A stretch of 64,000 bases of DNA from Phycisphaera sp. (lineage in GTDB: Bacteria > Planctomycetota > Phycisphaerae > Phycisphaerales > SM1A02), in assembly GCA_016124975.1 (NCBI GenBank), contig WGMP01000004.1, positions 124,001-188,000 of the forward strand, written 5' to 3'. Each line of letters begins with the position of its first letter. Position 1 is the first letter of the stretch. Below, in pieces: positions 10,078 to 18,635 of the stretch. Under the pieces are notes generated by a model. It ran no database searches and had not been told where the DNA came from. It worked only from the letters and a program-made list of their open reading frames with translations. Made by a program: the position numbers and the translations under genes.

Positions 10078-11100
10078 TCACGCGCGTCCGCACGCACGCG
10101 CGACGCGCGCAAGCGCCGCCGTGCACGCGTCCGCGAGCGCGCACGCCTGCGTGGTCGCGTCACACGCAAGGACGAGCGACGGCTCGAGCGCACGGAAGCG
10201 CTTGAGCCAGGTGCGCTGCTGCTTCGCGAGACGGCGCGAGCGGATCTTCGTCGCCTCGGCGGCCTCTTCGAGCTCGCGCGCGCGCGGCGCGCGCCAGCCG
10301 TCGCCCACGATCGCGAGGAGCTCCTCGTACCCGCACGCCGCCCGCGCCTGCGCGCAGAGCCCGCCGCCGCCGGCGAGCCGCGCGACTTCCTCGACGAAGC
10401 CCGCGTCGAACATCCGCCGCACGCGCGCGTTGATGCGGCGGTTGATCTCCTCGACGGGCCAGTCGAGGATCACCGTGAAGAGATCGCTCCGTCGCGGCGC
10501 GATGCCCGCGTCGTCCCACGCGGTGCGCCGATCGGTGGCGCTGTCACCCGTCGCATGCGCGATCTCAAGTGCGCGCACGATGCGCCTGCGGTCGTTCGGA
10601 TGAAGTCTCCCGGCGGCGGTGGGGTCGCTCGCGGCGAGGCGCGCGTGGAGCTCCGCGCTCGGCACGGCGTCGAGCGCCGCGCGAAACGCAGGATCCGCGG
10701 CGGGCGCCTCGTCGAGCCCCTCGAGGAACGCGCGAATGTAGAGGTTCGTGCCGCCGACGACGATCGGCACGCGCCCGCGCCCTTGGATCGCCGCGACGGC
10801 CGCATCCGCCGCGAGAAGCCAGCGGGCCACGGTGAACCCTTCCTCGTCCGCGTCGACGAGGTCGAGGCAGTGGTGGGGGACCTCCGCGCGCTCGGCCGCG
10901 GTCGGCTTCGCGGTGCCGATGTCCATCCCGCGATAGACCTGCATCGAGTCCGCGCTCACGATCTCGCCGCCGAAGCGACGCGCGAGCTCCATCGCGAGGT
11001 CGCTCTTGCCGCCCGCGGTCGGACCGAGCACGACGACGACGCGCCGCGCGGCCTCGGCCAGCGCAACCGCGCGTTCATCGCTGGTCGTCGCGTCGTCCAT
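10078..11100 (-). CDS. miaA: tRNA dimethylallyltransferase
   Basis: MiaA adds a dimethylallyl group to A37 of tRNAs that read codons starting with U. The 340-residue protein has the family P-loop GPTAGGKSDLA near the N-terminus, the substrate motif SADSMQVYRGMDIGTAKPT, the PHHCLDL segment, and VVGGTNLYIRAFLEG. The length is slightly above the usual 300-320 because of an Ala/Arg-rich C-terminus. The start at 11100 (MDDATTSDE) leaves about 18 residues before the first strand. It follows pgk on the same strand with only 54 bp between them, most of it a 13-bp tandem repeat, so the two are probably co-transcribed. Confidence 0.95.
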   Translation of the reverse strand: MDDATTSDERAVALAEAARRVVVVLGPTAGGKSDLAMELARRFGGEIVSADSMQVYRGMDIGTAKPTAAERAEVPHHCLDLVDADEEGFTVARWLLAADAAVAAIQGRGRVPIVVGGTNLYIRAFLEGLDEAPAADPAFRAALDAVPSAELHARLAASDPTAAGRLHPNDRRRIVRALEIAHATGDSATDRRTAWDDAGIAPRRSDLFTVILDWPVEEINRRINARVRRMFDAGFVEEVARLAGGGGLCAQARAACGYEELLAIVGDGWRAPRARELEEAAEATKIRSRRLAKQQRTWLKRFRALEPSLVLACDATTQACALADACTAALARVARACGRA

Positions 11101-11116
11101 CGTCGGGCCAGAGCCT

Positions 11117-11155
11117 CACGCCACGCCGTCACGCCACGCCGTCACGCCACACCGT
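11117..11155. repeat. 13-bp tandem repeat, three copies, at the pgk stop codon
   Basis: Three contiguous units (11117-11129, 11130-11142, 11143-11155): the first two are both CACGCCACGCCGT and the third has one change. The last base of the third unit is part of the pgk stop codon (TGA on the minus strand, 11155-11157). The array fills most of the pgk-miaA gap. Confidence 0.85.
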
Positions 11156-12375
11156 CACGCATCGTCGATCGCGTCGAGGCACACGAGGTGCTTCCCCTCG
11201 AGGACCTCGAGGCTCGCGCCGCCGCCCGTCGACACATGCGAGAGCTTGTCGGCGACGCCGAACTCCTCGACCGCCGCGGCGGTGTCGCCGCCGCCCGCGA
11301 TCGTGGTCGCGCCCGACGCCGTGGCATCGACGACCGCGGCCGCAACCGCGCGCGTGCCCGCATCGAACGGCGGCATCTCGAAGACCCCCATCGGGCCGTT
11401 CCACACGATCGTCTGCGAAGAGCGGATCGCCGCCGCGAAGCGCTCGCGCGTCGCAGGCCCGATGTCGAGGCCCATCCATCCGTCGGGTATCGCGCCCGAC
11501 ACGGTCGCCGTATCAGTCCCTGCCTTGAACTCGCGGCCGCAGGCGTGGTCGGTCGGCAGCAGGAACTCGCAGCCCTTCGCCGCAGCCTTCGCGAGGATCT
11601 CCCGCGCAAGCTCCACGCGGTCCTCCTCGACGAGGCTGTTCCCCGTGGCCACGCCCTGCGCGCGCAGGAAGGTGTAGGCCATCGCGCCGCCGACGATGAG
11701 TCGGTCGACCTTCGCCATGAGGTTCTCGATCGCGAGGATCTTGTCCGAGACCTTCGCGCCGCCGAGGATCGCAAGGAAGGGCCTCTTCGCGGCCGCGATG
11801 CGCCCGACGAGGTACTCGAGCTCCGCGTCGAGGAGGAACCCCGACACGCACGGCGCGCCGCGCGCGCGCATCGCCATCGGCAGGGCGTACATCGACGCGT
11901 CGGCGCGGTGGCTCGTGCCGAAGGCATCGTTCACATAGATGTCGCAGAGGCCTGCGAGCCTCGACGCGAACCCTGCGTCGCCCTTCTTCTCGCCCTTCGC
12001 GAAGCGCAGGTTCTCGAGAAGCACGACGCCGCGCTCAGGCATTGCGGCGATGGCCGCGCGCGCCGCGTCGTCGGTCGGGTCCTGCGACGGAAACGCCACG
12101 CCGTGCGGCGCATCCGCGCCAAGAAGCTCCGCGAGGCGCGCCGCGACGGGCGCCAGGGAGAACTCGGCCTCGAAGCCCTTGCCCTCGGGGCGCCCGAGGT
12201 GGCTTGCCAGCACAGCGCGCCCGCCGCGCGAGAGCACCGAGCGGATCGTCCTGAGGCTCGACTTGATGCGGCGGTCGTCGGTGATCGCGCCCGCCTCCAT
12301 GGGGACATTGAAGTCGACCCGCACGAACACCCGCCTGCCTGCAACCTCGATCTGGTCGATGCGCTTCTTCGTCAT
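11155..12375 (-). CDS. pgk: phosphoglycerate kinase
   Basis: Glycolytic kinase that transfers phosphate from 1,3-bisphosphoglycerate to ADP. The 406-residue protein has the substrate-binding N-domain motif VRVDFNVPMEAGAITDDRRI, LASHLGRPEG, the hinge and nucleotide region GGAKVSDKI, and the C-terminal glycine-rich loops GGGDTAAAVEEFG and STGGGASLEVLEGK. The start at 12375 (MTKKRIDQIEVAGRRVF) matches the family. It is preceded by TATAGT exactly 7 nt before the ATG, so the mRNA may be leaderless. The longer open frame upstream of this ATG has no family similarity and was not used. First gene of the leftward pgk-miaA group. Confidence 0.96.
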   Translation of the reverse strand: MTKKRIDQIEVAGRRVFVRVDFNVPMEAGAITDDRRIKSSLRTIRSVLSRGGRAVLASHLGRPEGKGFEAEFSLAPVAARLAELLGADAPHGVAFPSQDPTDDAARAAIAAMPERGVVLLENLRFAKGEKKGDAGFASRLAGLCDIYVNDAFGTSHRADASMYALPMAMRARGAPCVSGFLLDAELEYLVGRIAAAKRPFLAILGGAKVSDKILAIENLMAKVDRLIVGGAMAYTFLRAQGVATGNSLVEEDRVELAREILAKAAAKGCEFLLPTDHACGREFKAGTDTATVSGAIPDGWMGLDIGPATRERFAAAIRSSQTIVWNGPMGVFEMPPFDAGTRAVAAAVVDATASGATTIAGGGDTAAAVEEFGVADKLSHVSTGGGASLEVLEGKHLVCLDAIDDA

Positions 12376-12388
12376 GGGACGCACTATA
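12376..12388 (-). promoter_or_regulatory. TATAGT -10 element 7 nt before the pgk ATG
   Basis: TATAGT on the minus strand (12383-12388) with 7 nt to the ATG at 12375. At this spacing transcription would begin at or next to the start codon. No clear -35. Confidence 0.5.
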
Positions 12389-12480
12389 CGGGCGCGCCGC
12401 GCCGCCCTCGGCCTCGGAATGGGCGCGTGAATTTGCGCGTCCGTGCCCGCCCAGCCGTGGGTTCGGCCCCGCGCCGCCGC

Positions 12481-12486
12481 TATGAT
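12481..12486 (+). promoter_or_regulatory. candidate -10 (TATGAT) for the TlpA-like gene
   Basis: TATGAT lies 76 bp before the ATG at 12563 in the divergent region opposite pgk. No convincing -35 is seen, so this is tentative. Confidence 0.3.
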
Positions 12487-12562
12487 CGGCGCTCCCCGCC
12501 GGCCTTCCGCGGCGGCCGCAGATCGCCGACACCCACCGAATTCCTTCGGAGCAACTCTCGCC

Positions 12563-13678
12563 ATGAGCCTTCCCTTCGATCTCCGTTTCCTCGCCGTCCC
12601 CGCCATCGTCTGCGCGATGGGCGCACCCGCGCTCGCGCAGGAGCAGACCCTGAAGGTCGGCATGGACGCCCCCGAGTTCACGGTGGGCAGCTGGATCCAG
12701 GGCGAGATCGACGGCATCAGCGATCCGTCGAAGACCTACATCGTCGAGTTCTGGGCGACCTGGTGCGGCCCGTGCATGCGGTCGATCCCGCATCTCAACA
12801 AGCTGCACCAGCGCTTCCGCGGCGCTGGGCTCGTCATCATCGGCATCTCGGACGAGTCCGCCTCGACCGTGAAGCCGTTCGTCGCGCGCAAGGGCAACTC
12901 GATGTCCTATCCCGTGGCCATCGACACGCAAGACAAGACGATGAACACGAAGTGGATGAAGGCCGCGAACCAGCCCGGCATCCCGTCGGCGTTCATCGTG
13001 CGCGGCGGCAAGATCCTCTGGATCGGCAATCCGCTTGATCCGAAGTTCGACCTCGTCGTCACGCTGTCCCTGATCGGCCGCTACAACCCCGAGCTCTTCC
13101 GGAAGGCCGAGCCGATGCTCGAGGCCGCCAGCGACGCGCTCAAGCTGCGCAACTTCCGCGACGCCTACCGCCACTACGACGACATCCTCAAGATCGACCA
13201 GTCGATCTTCGGCAGCATCGCCTGCATGAAGTACGAGAGCATGATCCACGACGCGAAGGACGCCGCGGGCGCACGCGCCTGGGGCGAGGAGATGCTCACC
13301 CGCTACAGCACCGACTGGGTCACGCTCCTCGAGTTTTCGAACACCATCCTGAAGAGCGACAAGATCCGCGAGCGCGACTTTGACCTCGCCTCGAAGGTGG
13401 TCGAGCGCCTGGTCGCGCTCGTCCCCTCGGGCAACATGGGCGCCAAGCGCATGCAGGCCGAGCTCGCCGCCTCGCAGGGCCGCTTCGAGGAGGCGCAGGA
13501 GTTCCAGTACGAAGCCTGGCTCGCCGCGAGCCCCGAGGACAAGGCCGACCAGCGCAAGCTGCTCGACGAGTACCGCCGCGCCGCGAGGGCGAAGCCCTCT
13601 GCGCGCGTGAAGGAGGAGGCGCCCGCCGCCGAAGGCGCGACGGAGCCCGCCACCGAGGGCTCGGGCGCCTCGCGCTGA
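12563..13678 (+). CDS. exported TlpA/ResA-like thioredoxin-fold protein with helical C-terminal extension
   Basis: Predicted periplasmic thiol-disulfide protein of 371 residues. It starts with a signal peptide (hydrophobic about 8-22, likely cut after APALA near residue 25). The thioredoxin fold follows, with FWATWCGPCMRSIP as the redox CxxC and SAFIVRGGKILWIG as the cis-Pro/strand region (the residue before IP is Gly-Ile-Pro). Residues of about 170-345 form a helical, TPR-like extension rich in Tyr, Asp and Lys, and the tail is Ala/Glu/Pro-rich. The ATG at 12563 was chosen because it begins the signal peptide and has a GGAG a dozen bases upstream. Its partner is unknown. It is divergent from pgk and followed by rpe. 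Confidence 0.85.
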   Translation: MSLPFDLRFLAVPAIVCAMGAPALAQEQTLKVGMDAPEFTVGSWIQGEIDGISDPSKTYIVEFWATWCGPCMRSIPHLNKLHQRFRGAGLVIIGISDESASTVKPFVARKGNSMSYPVAIDTQDKTMNTKWMKAANQPGIPSAFIVRGGKILWIGNPLDPKFDLVVTLSLIGRYNPELFRKAEPMLEAASDALKLRNFRDAYRHYDDILKIDQSIFGSIACMKYESMIHDAKDAAGARAWGEEMLTRYSTDWVTLLEFSNTILKSDKIRERDFDLASKVVERLVALVPSGNMGAKRMQAELAASQGRFEEAQEFQYEAWLAASPEDKADQRKLLDEYRRAARAKPSARVKEEAPAAEGATEPATEGSGASR

Positions 13679-13733
13679 CGCTCGCGCCAGGACGCAGCCC
13701 CTGGCTACGCATCGATCGCGCGGCGCGGATTTC

Positions 13734-13805
13734 GTGACCACCACGATGACCACCACGATGACCACCACGATGGCGAGCACGATGACGAGCACGATGACGA
13801 GCACC
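13734..13805 (+). repeat. 12-bp tandem repeat with six in-frame start codons at the rpe 5' end
   Basis: Six head-to-tail 12-bp units: the first is GTGACCACCACG, the next two ATGACCACCACG, then three of the ATGRCGAGCACS type. Each unit supplies a potential start codon in the rpe frame. Confidence 0.9.
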
Positions 13806-14504
13806 GATTCCGCCGCCAGGGCGTCGCAGTTTGGCGGTCGCCACGCAGCGCGGCTCTCCGAGGTTCCCGTCCTCGTGGCGCCGTCGATCCTCTCCGCCGA
13901 CTTCGCGCGGCTCGGCGACGAGTGCCGCGCGGCGCTCAGCGCAGGCGGCGACCTCCTCCATGTCGATGTGATGGACGGCCACTTCGTGCCGAATCTCTCG
14001 ATGGGGCCCGCCATCTGCGACTCCGTGCACCGCGCGCTCCCCGACGCCGCGCTCGATGTCCACCTCATGGTCACCGACCCGGCCGCCTACATCGAGCCTT
14101 TTGCGAAGGCGGGCGCCTGCCACATCACCTTCCACGCCGAGGTGGTTCAGGATCCTGCGCCGCTCGTCCGCCGCATCCGCGACCTCGGTATGTCCGCGGG
14201 AATCGCCGTCAACCCCAACACTCCCGCCGACCTGCTGTTCCCGTGGCTCGGGTCCATCGATCTCGCGCTCGTCATGAGCGTGCACCCCGGCTTCAGCGGT
14301 CAGTCGTTCATCGCATCGGTGCTGCCCAAGGTGCGCGCGCTCCGCGAGCGGGCGGGGGCGGGCCTTCGCATCCAGATGGACGGCGGCGTCTCGCCCGAGA
14401 GCGCTCCCGCCTGTCGTGCGCACGGGTGCGATCTCCTGGTGGCCGCGAGCGCCATCTTCGGGAAGCGCGACTACGCAGCCGCGATACAATCCCTCCGTGC
14501 CTGA
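13734..14504 (+). CDS. rpe: ribulose-phosphate 3-epimerase
   Basis: Pentose-phosphate enzyme that interconverts ribulose-5-phosphate and xylulose-5-phosphate. The TIM-barrel core starts around residue 43 with VAPSILSADFARLG and contains HVDVMDGHFVPNLSMGP, LDVHLMVTDP, MSVHPGFSGQSF and QMDGGVSPE, which include the metal-binding His and Asp residues. Core length is normal (about 215). The N-terminus is odd: six consecutive 12-bp units each begin with GTG or ATG in frame (13734, 13746, 13758, 13770, 13782, 13794), giving a Met/Thr/Ser-rich leader of about 40 residues with no Shine-Dalgarno site. Any of these starts could be used. The next gene, accD, probably starts inside the rpe end with an 8-bp overlap. 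Confidence 0.93.
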   Translation: MTTTMTTTMTTTMASTMTSTMTSTDSAARASQFGGRHAARLSEVPVLVAPSILSADFARLGDECRAALSAGGDLLHVDVMDGHFVPNLSMGPAICDSVHRALPDAALDVHLMVTDPAAYIEPFAKAGACHITFHAEVVQDPAPLVRRIRDLGMSAGIAVNPNTPADLLFPWLGSIDLALVMSVHPGFSGQSFIASVLPKVRALRERAGAGLRIQMDGGVSPESAPACRAHGCDLLVAASAIFGKRDYAAAIQSLRA

Positions 14505-15339
14505 ATCGACCTGGACGCAGACCGACCTCGCAGAGGCGCCCGCAAAGAAGGGCGTCCCAGAAGGCCTTTGGATGCAGTGCGCCGCCTGCGGCGAGACGCT
14601 CTTCAAGAAGGCCGTCGAGGCAAACCTGTGGGTGTGCCCACGCTGCCAGCACCACATGCGCCTGAGCGCGCGGCAGCGCGTGGAGCAGCTGCTTGACCCG
14701 GGAACATTCGAGAGCTTCGACGACGGGCTCGTGGCGGTCGACCCGCTTCGATTCGTCGACTCGAAGCCCTATCCCGCGCGTCTCGCCGACACCAAGCGCA
14801 AGACGGGAGAACGCGACGCACTGCTCTCGGGCTTCGGCTTCGTGAAGGGGCGCCGCGTGGTGGTCGCGGTGATGGACTTCACCTTCCTCGGCGGCTCGAT
14901 GGGCTCTGTCGTCGGCGAGAAGATCACGCGCGCCATCGAGCGCGGCATCGACCACAACCTGCCTGTCGTCACGGTCAGTTGCTCGGGCGGCGCGCGCATG
15001 CACGAGTCGGGCTTCTCCCTCATGCAGATGGCGAAGACGAGCGCCGCGCTTGCGCGGCTCGACGAGGCGAAGGGGCTCTTCATCTCGGTGCTCGCCGATC
15101 CGACGACGGGTGGCGTGACCGCCAGCTTCGCCATGCTCGGCGATGTGATCTTCGCCGAGCCAAAGGCGCTCATCGGCTTCGCGGGGCCGCGCGTCATCAA
15201 GCAGACGATCAGGCAGGATCTGCCCGAAGGCTTCCAGACCTCGGAGTTCCTGCTCGACGCGGGCTTCGTCGACAGGATCGTCCACCGCAAGGACCTCCGC
15301 TCCGAGATCGGCCGCGTGATCGACTATGCCGGGCGGTGA
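14497..15339 (+). CDS. accD: acetyl-CoA carboxylase carboxyltransferase beta subunit
   Basis: Beta subunit of the carboxyltransferase that makes malonyl-CoA for fatty acid synthesis. The N-terminal zinc ribbon has Cys28, Cys31, Cys47 and Cys50 (CAAC...CPRC). The crotonase-like core follows, with GFGFVKGRRVVVAVMDF, FLGGSMGSVVGEKI, SCSGGARMHE and DPTTGGVTASFAMLGD, the CoA-binding and oxyanion glycines. Length 280 is typical. A GTG at 14497 gives VPESTWTQTD and overlaps the rpe stop by 8 bp; no later start lies before the zinc ribbon except Met26. accA is not in the window. lnt begins 14 bp inside the accD end, so translation of rpe, accD and lnt is probably coupled. Confidence 0.94.
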   Translation: MPESTWTQTDLAEAPAKKGVPEGLWMQCAACGETLFKKAVEANLWVCPRCQHHMRLSARQRVEQLLDPGTFESFDDGLVAVDPLRFVDSKPYPARLADTKRKTGERDALLSGFGFVKGRRVVVAVMDFTFLGGSMGSVVGEKITRAIERGIDHNLPVVTVSCSGGARMHESGFSLMQMAKTSAALARLDEAKGLFISVLADPTTGGVTASFAMLGDVIFAEPKALIGFAGPRVIKQTIRQDLPEGFQTSEFLLDAGFVDRIVHRKDLRSEIGRVIDYAGR

Positions 15340-17011
15340 GGCCCCGCGCGCGTCCGATGCGCCGCGCGACGCGGCGCGTTGGACCTTTCTCGCCGCAGTC
15401 GCCGCGCTTACGGCCTTCGCGTGCTCCTTCCCGCTCTCTGAAGACGCCGTCGGCGGCTGGCCGCTGACTTTCGCGTGGCCCGCGCTCCTCGGGCTCGCGG
15501 CGTGGCTCGCGCCGTCCGCGCGCGTCCTCGCCGTCGCCGTGTTCGTGCCGTCTTTCCTCGCGTTCCTCGCGCTCCAGTGGTGGATGCGCGAGATCACGGC
15601 GCTCGGGATGCCGTTTCTCGTCGCCTACCTCGCGCTCTGGATGACGGGGCTTGCGCTCCTCGTGCGCCGCCTCGCGGGTCGTGCGCCCGACGGATCGGCG
15701 GCCGCGCGGGTTCCCTTCACGATTGCGCTCCCCGTCGCCCTCGTCGCGGTTGAGTTCCTCCGCGGCGACCTCGTCTGCACGGGATACGCGTGGTTCTTCG
15801 CGGCGCATCCGCTCGTCGAGTGGCCGCTGTTCGCGCAGGCCGCGTCGCTCGGCGGGGGCTGGCTCGTCTCGGGCCTTGCGGCCCTCGTCGGCGGAGCGCT
15901 CCTCGACCTCGCGTTCGCGCGCGGCTGGCGGCGCGTGGCTGCGCCTCTCGCGGCAGCGGCGCTTCTCGCGGCGTCGCTTGGTTATGGCGCGATGCGCCTC
16001 GCGGAGCCGCCTGCAGCTGCCGCGCGCGCCCCTCTTTCGGTGCTGCTTGTCCAGACCAACCTGCCGATGTCGAACAAGCTCTCGTGGGCGCCCGAGGAGC
16101 AGGTCGAGGACTTCCTCGACTTCGCGAACCTCACGCTCGCGGGCGCCGAGCGCGCTCGCCGCGACGCGGAGCCCGTCGATCTCGCCGTCTGGCCTGAGAC
16201 GATGGTGCCCGGCTTCGGGCTCGAGCCCGAGTCCCTCGCGACCCTCGTCGAGCGAAGGCTCTTCCCGCTCGACCGCTTCGATCGCTCGCTCCGCGCGCTC
16301 TCGCGTCAGATCGAGGCGCCGCTTCTCGTCGGCTCTGCGGCGTTCCTCGGGCTCCGCGTCGAGGAGAACCGCTTCGCCTGGGACAACCAGTTCAACAGCG
16401 CCTACCTCGTCGACGAAGGGGGGCGACGCGGGCGTACCGACAAGATCTTCCTGACGCCCTTCGGCGAGACGATGCCGATCATCTCGAACTGGGACTGGCT
16501 CGAGGAGCGCCTTCTCGCGCTGGGGGCCGAAGGCATGACCTTCGACCTCGACACGGCCGAGCGCCCCGAGCGGTTCTCCATCGGAACCGCGGCGGGCGAG
16601 GTCCGCGTCGGCGTCCCGATCTGCTTCGAGATCACGGCGCCGTGGGCCTCGCGGCGCATCGCCTTCGACATGGGCGCGCGCGCCGCAGAGGTGCTCGTCA
16701 ACATCTCGAACGACGGTTGGTTCGGCCCGTCCGACGCAGGTCGGCGGCAGCACCTCCAGGTGTCGCAACTGCGGGCGATCGAGCTCGACACGCCCGTCGT
16801 CCGCTCCGCGAACACGGGGATCTCCGCCGCGATCGACGCGCGCGGACGCGTGCTCGGGCGTCTCCCCGCGCAGGCAGGAGACTCGCTCCGCGTCGCCGTG
16901 GCGCCCAGTTCATCGATTCCGCCGGCCGCGCGGCTTGGCGACCTCACGGCCTGGGCTGCTCTTGCTGCGGTCTGCGGGCTCCTCGTTGCAACCCGCTCGA
17001 GAACGGTGTGA
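15326..17011 (+). CDS. lnt: apolipoprotein N-acyltransferase
   Basis: Inner-membrane enzyme that adds the third acyl chain to lipoproteins. The 561-residue protein has an N-terminal block of hydrophobic helices (about residues 20-240) and a C-terminal nitrilase-like domain. The catalytic triad is visible: Glu291 in AVWPETMVPG, Lys373 in RTDKIFLTPFGE and Cys433 in GVPICFEIT. The conserved NISNDGWFG and ANTGISAAID segments follow, and the chain ends in a further hydrophobic helix (about 533-552). The ATG at 15326 overlaps accD by 14 bp. Several lipoproteins in this window (17159, 31683, 53363, 56236) are possible substrates. Confidence 0.94.
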   Translation: MPGGEAPRASDAPRDAARWTFLAAVAALTAFACSFPLSEDAVGGWPLTFAWPALLGLAAWLAPSARVLAVAVFVPSFLAFLALQWWMREITALGMPFLVAYLALWMTGLALLVRRLAGRAPDGSAAARVPFTIALPVALVAVEFLRGDLVCTGYAWFFAAHPLVEWPLFAQAASLGGGWLVSGLAALVGGALLDLAFARGWRRVAAPLAAAALLAASLGYGAMRLAEPPAAAARAPLSVLLVQTNLPMSNKLSWAPEEQVEDFLDFANLTLAGAERARRDAEPVDLAVWPETMVPGFGLEPESLATLVERRLFPLDRFDRSLRALSRQIEAPLLVGSAAFLGLRVEENRFAWDNQFNSAYLVDEGGRRGRTDKIFLTPFGETMPIISNWDWLEERLLALGAEGMTFDLDTAERPERFSIGTAAGEVRVGVPICFEITAPWASRRIAFDMGARAAEVLVNISNDGWFGPSDAGRRQHLQVSQLRAIELDTPVVRSANTGISAAIDARGRVLGRLPAQAGDSLRVAVAPSSSIPPAARLGDLTAWAALAAVCGLLVATRSRTV

Positions 17012-17158
17012 ACCCGAGCGCCCGGGGGTGGCTCGCCCCTCTGCGCAGGAATTGAACCGATCGACCGTCCGCAGCCGATGACCGCAGGGCGGGCGGAGCC
17101 CGAGCGCGAGCGCGAGCCCGACCCCATGAGGCGGTGCACTGAAAGGCATGGAGGCCAG

Positions 17159-18442
17159 ATGAAGAGCGCGATCACCCAACCGGCGACCCATTCAACCCAG
17201 CGAGCCGCAGCGGTCGCCGTCGCCGCGTCCACGCCAGCCAGGACAACCGCCGCAGCGGTCGTCGTCTTCGCAGCAGCCGGCGTCCTTGGCTCCGCAGGGG
17301 GGTGCATGAAGTCGTTCGACCCCGCCACCGCGCGGAGCGAGTTCAGCTCCAAGGAGCGATCGATGAAGAATGGTTCCACCGAGCGACTCGCGCGCGGAAG
17401 CATCGTGGGAAGCCCCGCCGAGGATCCGGCCTTCCGTGCCGCCGGAACCCCAGCGCCCGCGAGCGGGGGCGAGGCCGATGCAATCGTCTTCAGCGAGGTT
17501 TCGTTCGACACGCTTCCAGGCGCGCGTCTCGACGCGGCGCCGAGTCTCTCGGAGCGCTCCGCGGCCGCGGATGTCCTCCGCGCCGCTGCGCGCAGCAACT
17601 GGGCCGCTCTCCGCGCAAACGCGCTCGAGGCGGCGGCGTCGAACCCCGCGCTTCTCGCCGAGCTCGCCCCGCGTGGCCTCGTCGACGAGAACAGGGGCGT
17701 GCGCTTTGTCGCGTGCATGGCCATCGCGCGCGCCGAAGACCGCGATCTGTCGCTTCTCGTGCGCCCGCTTCTCCAGGACGACAGCGCGTCGGTTCGCGCG
17801 GCCGCGATGCTCGCGCTCGCTCGCACGGGAAACACGGTCGATGTCACCCCGCTTGCGGCGATGCTCTCCGAGAACGACGCCGAGGTGCGCGGCAACGCCT
17901 ACCTCGTTCTCGGTGAACTCGGAAACCGCAGCGCGGTGCCGCTCATCCGCGAGTCTCTCGGACGCGGCATGCGACTGGTGAATCCCGTCCGCGCGCGGTT
18001 GGTCGATCTCGCCGCGGCGGAGGCGCTCGTGAAGCTCGGAGACGAGCGCGAGATCGAGCCGATCCGCGCCGCGCTCTTCGCGCCGCCCGAGCAGGCCGAG
18101 CTCACCGTCGTTGCCTGCGAGGCGATCGGAAGACTCCGCGACGAGGTCTCGCGCCCCATGCTCGAGCGGTTGGTCTCGGTCGGAGGCGACGCGCAGCGCT
18201 CGCCCGAGATCCGCCTGGCGGCGGCCAAGGCGCTCGTCGCGCTCGGCGGCGCCGCGCCCATGGCGCTCTCGATCGCCCGCGACGCAGTGTCGAGCCCCGA
18301 CGCGCGAGTCCGGAGCCAGGCCGCGGGCGTGCTTGGGGCGCTTCGGCTCCCCGAGGCCTACGACCTCCTCGCGGCCCTCATTCGCGACGCGGATCCGACC
18401 GTGCAGGTGGCCGCGGCCGCCGGGATCGAATCTGCGGAATGA
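17159..18442 (+). CDS. HEAT-repeat lipoprotein
   Basis: Probable lipoprotein of 427 residues and unknown role. The signal region has a hydrophobic stretch and a lipobox LGSAGGC with Cys49; it is long but contains an Ala-rich core. From about residue 140 the chain consists of 30-35-residue helical pairs with the Ala/Leu/Asp/Val spacing of HEAT or PBS-lyase-like repeats (for example VRAAAMLALARTG, VRGNAYLVLGELGN, VRSQAAGVLGALR). Such solenoids usually bind proteins. The ATG at 17159 was chosen for the strong GGAGG 5 bp upstream. It follows lnt by about 150 bp. Confidence 0.8.
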   Translation: MKSAITQPATHSTQRAAAVAVAASTPARTTAAAVVVFAAAGVLGSAGGCMKSFDPATARSEFSSKERSMKNGSTERLARGSIVGSPAEDPAFRAAGTPAPASGGEADAIVFSEVSFDTLPGARLDAAPSLSERSAAADVLRAAARSNWAALRANALEAAASNPALLAELAPRGLVDENRGVRFVACMAIARAEDRDLSLLVRPLLQDDSASVRAAAMLALARTGNTVDVTPLAAMLSENDAEVRGNAYLVLGELGNRSAVPLIRESLGRGMRLVNPVRARLVDLAAAEALVKLGDEREIEPIRAALFAPPEQAELTVVACEAIGRLRDEVSRPMLERLVSVGGDAQRSPEIRLAAAKALVALGGAAPMALSIARDAVSSPDARVRSQAAGVLGALRLPEAYDLLAALIRDADPTVQVAAAAGIESAE

Positions 18443-18600
18443 GCCAGAATTTCCGCCAAAACCAGCCAGCCGCGATCGCGCGGGGCGGGGCGTCTTGCCT
18501 CTCGGAGCGTCGTGCCCCGACAGCCCAGGCGGGCGTCGCCGCGGCCCAAGCGGCGGCGGGCGCATTCGCGCGGAATCGCACCAATCAACCTTCAGGTGGA

Positions 18601-18629
18601 TTGACACCTCTTGGGGGTGGCGTTACAAA
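18601..18629 (+). promoter_or_regulatory. near-consensus sigma-70-type promoter
   Basis: TTGACA (18601-18606), a 17-bp spacer, and TACAAA (18624-18629). This is the best housekeeping-type promoter in the window. The expected start is near 18636, giving a leader of about 180 nt before the GTG at 18816. Confidence 0.75.
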
Positions 18630-18635
18630 ACTCGA

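Noticed and set aside
9994-13038. 1,014-codon plus-strand frame
   Set aside because: Antisense shadow of miaA and pgk that runs into the TlpA-like gene in a wrong frame.
12035-14074. 679-codon minus-strand frame with a hydrophobic Val/Ile run that looks like a membrane helix
   Set aside because: The run is the reverse reading of the rpe 12-bp start-codon repeat; the frame lies across pgk, the TlpA-like gene and rpe.
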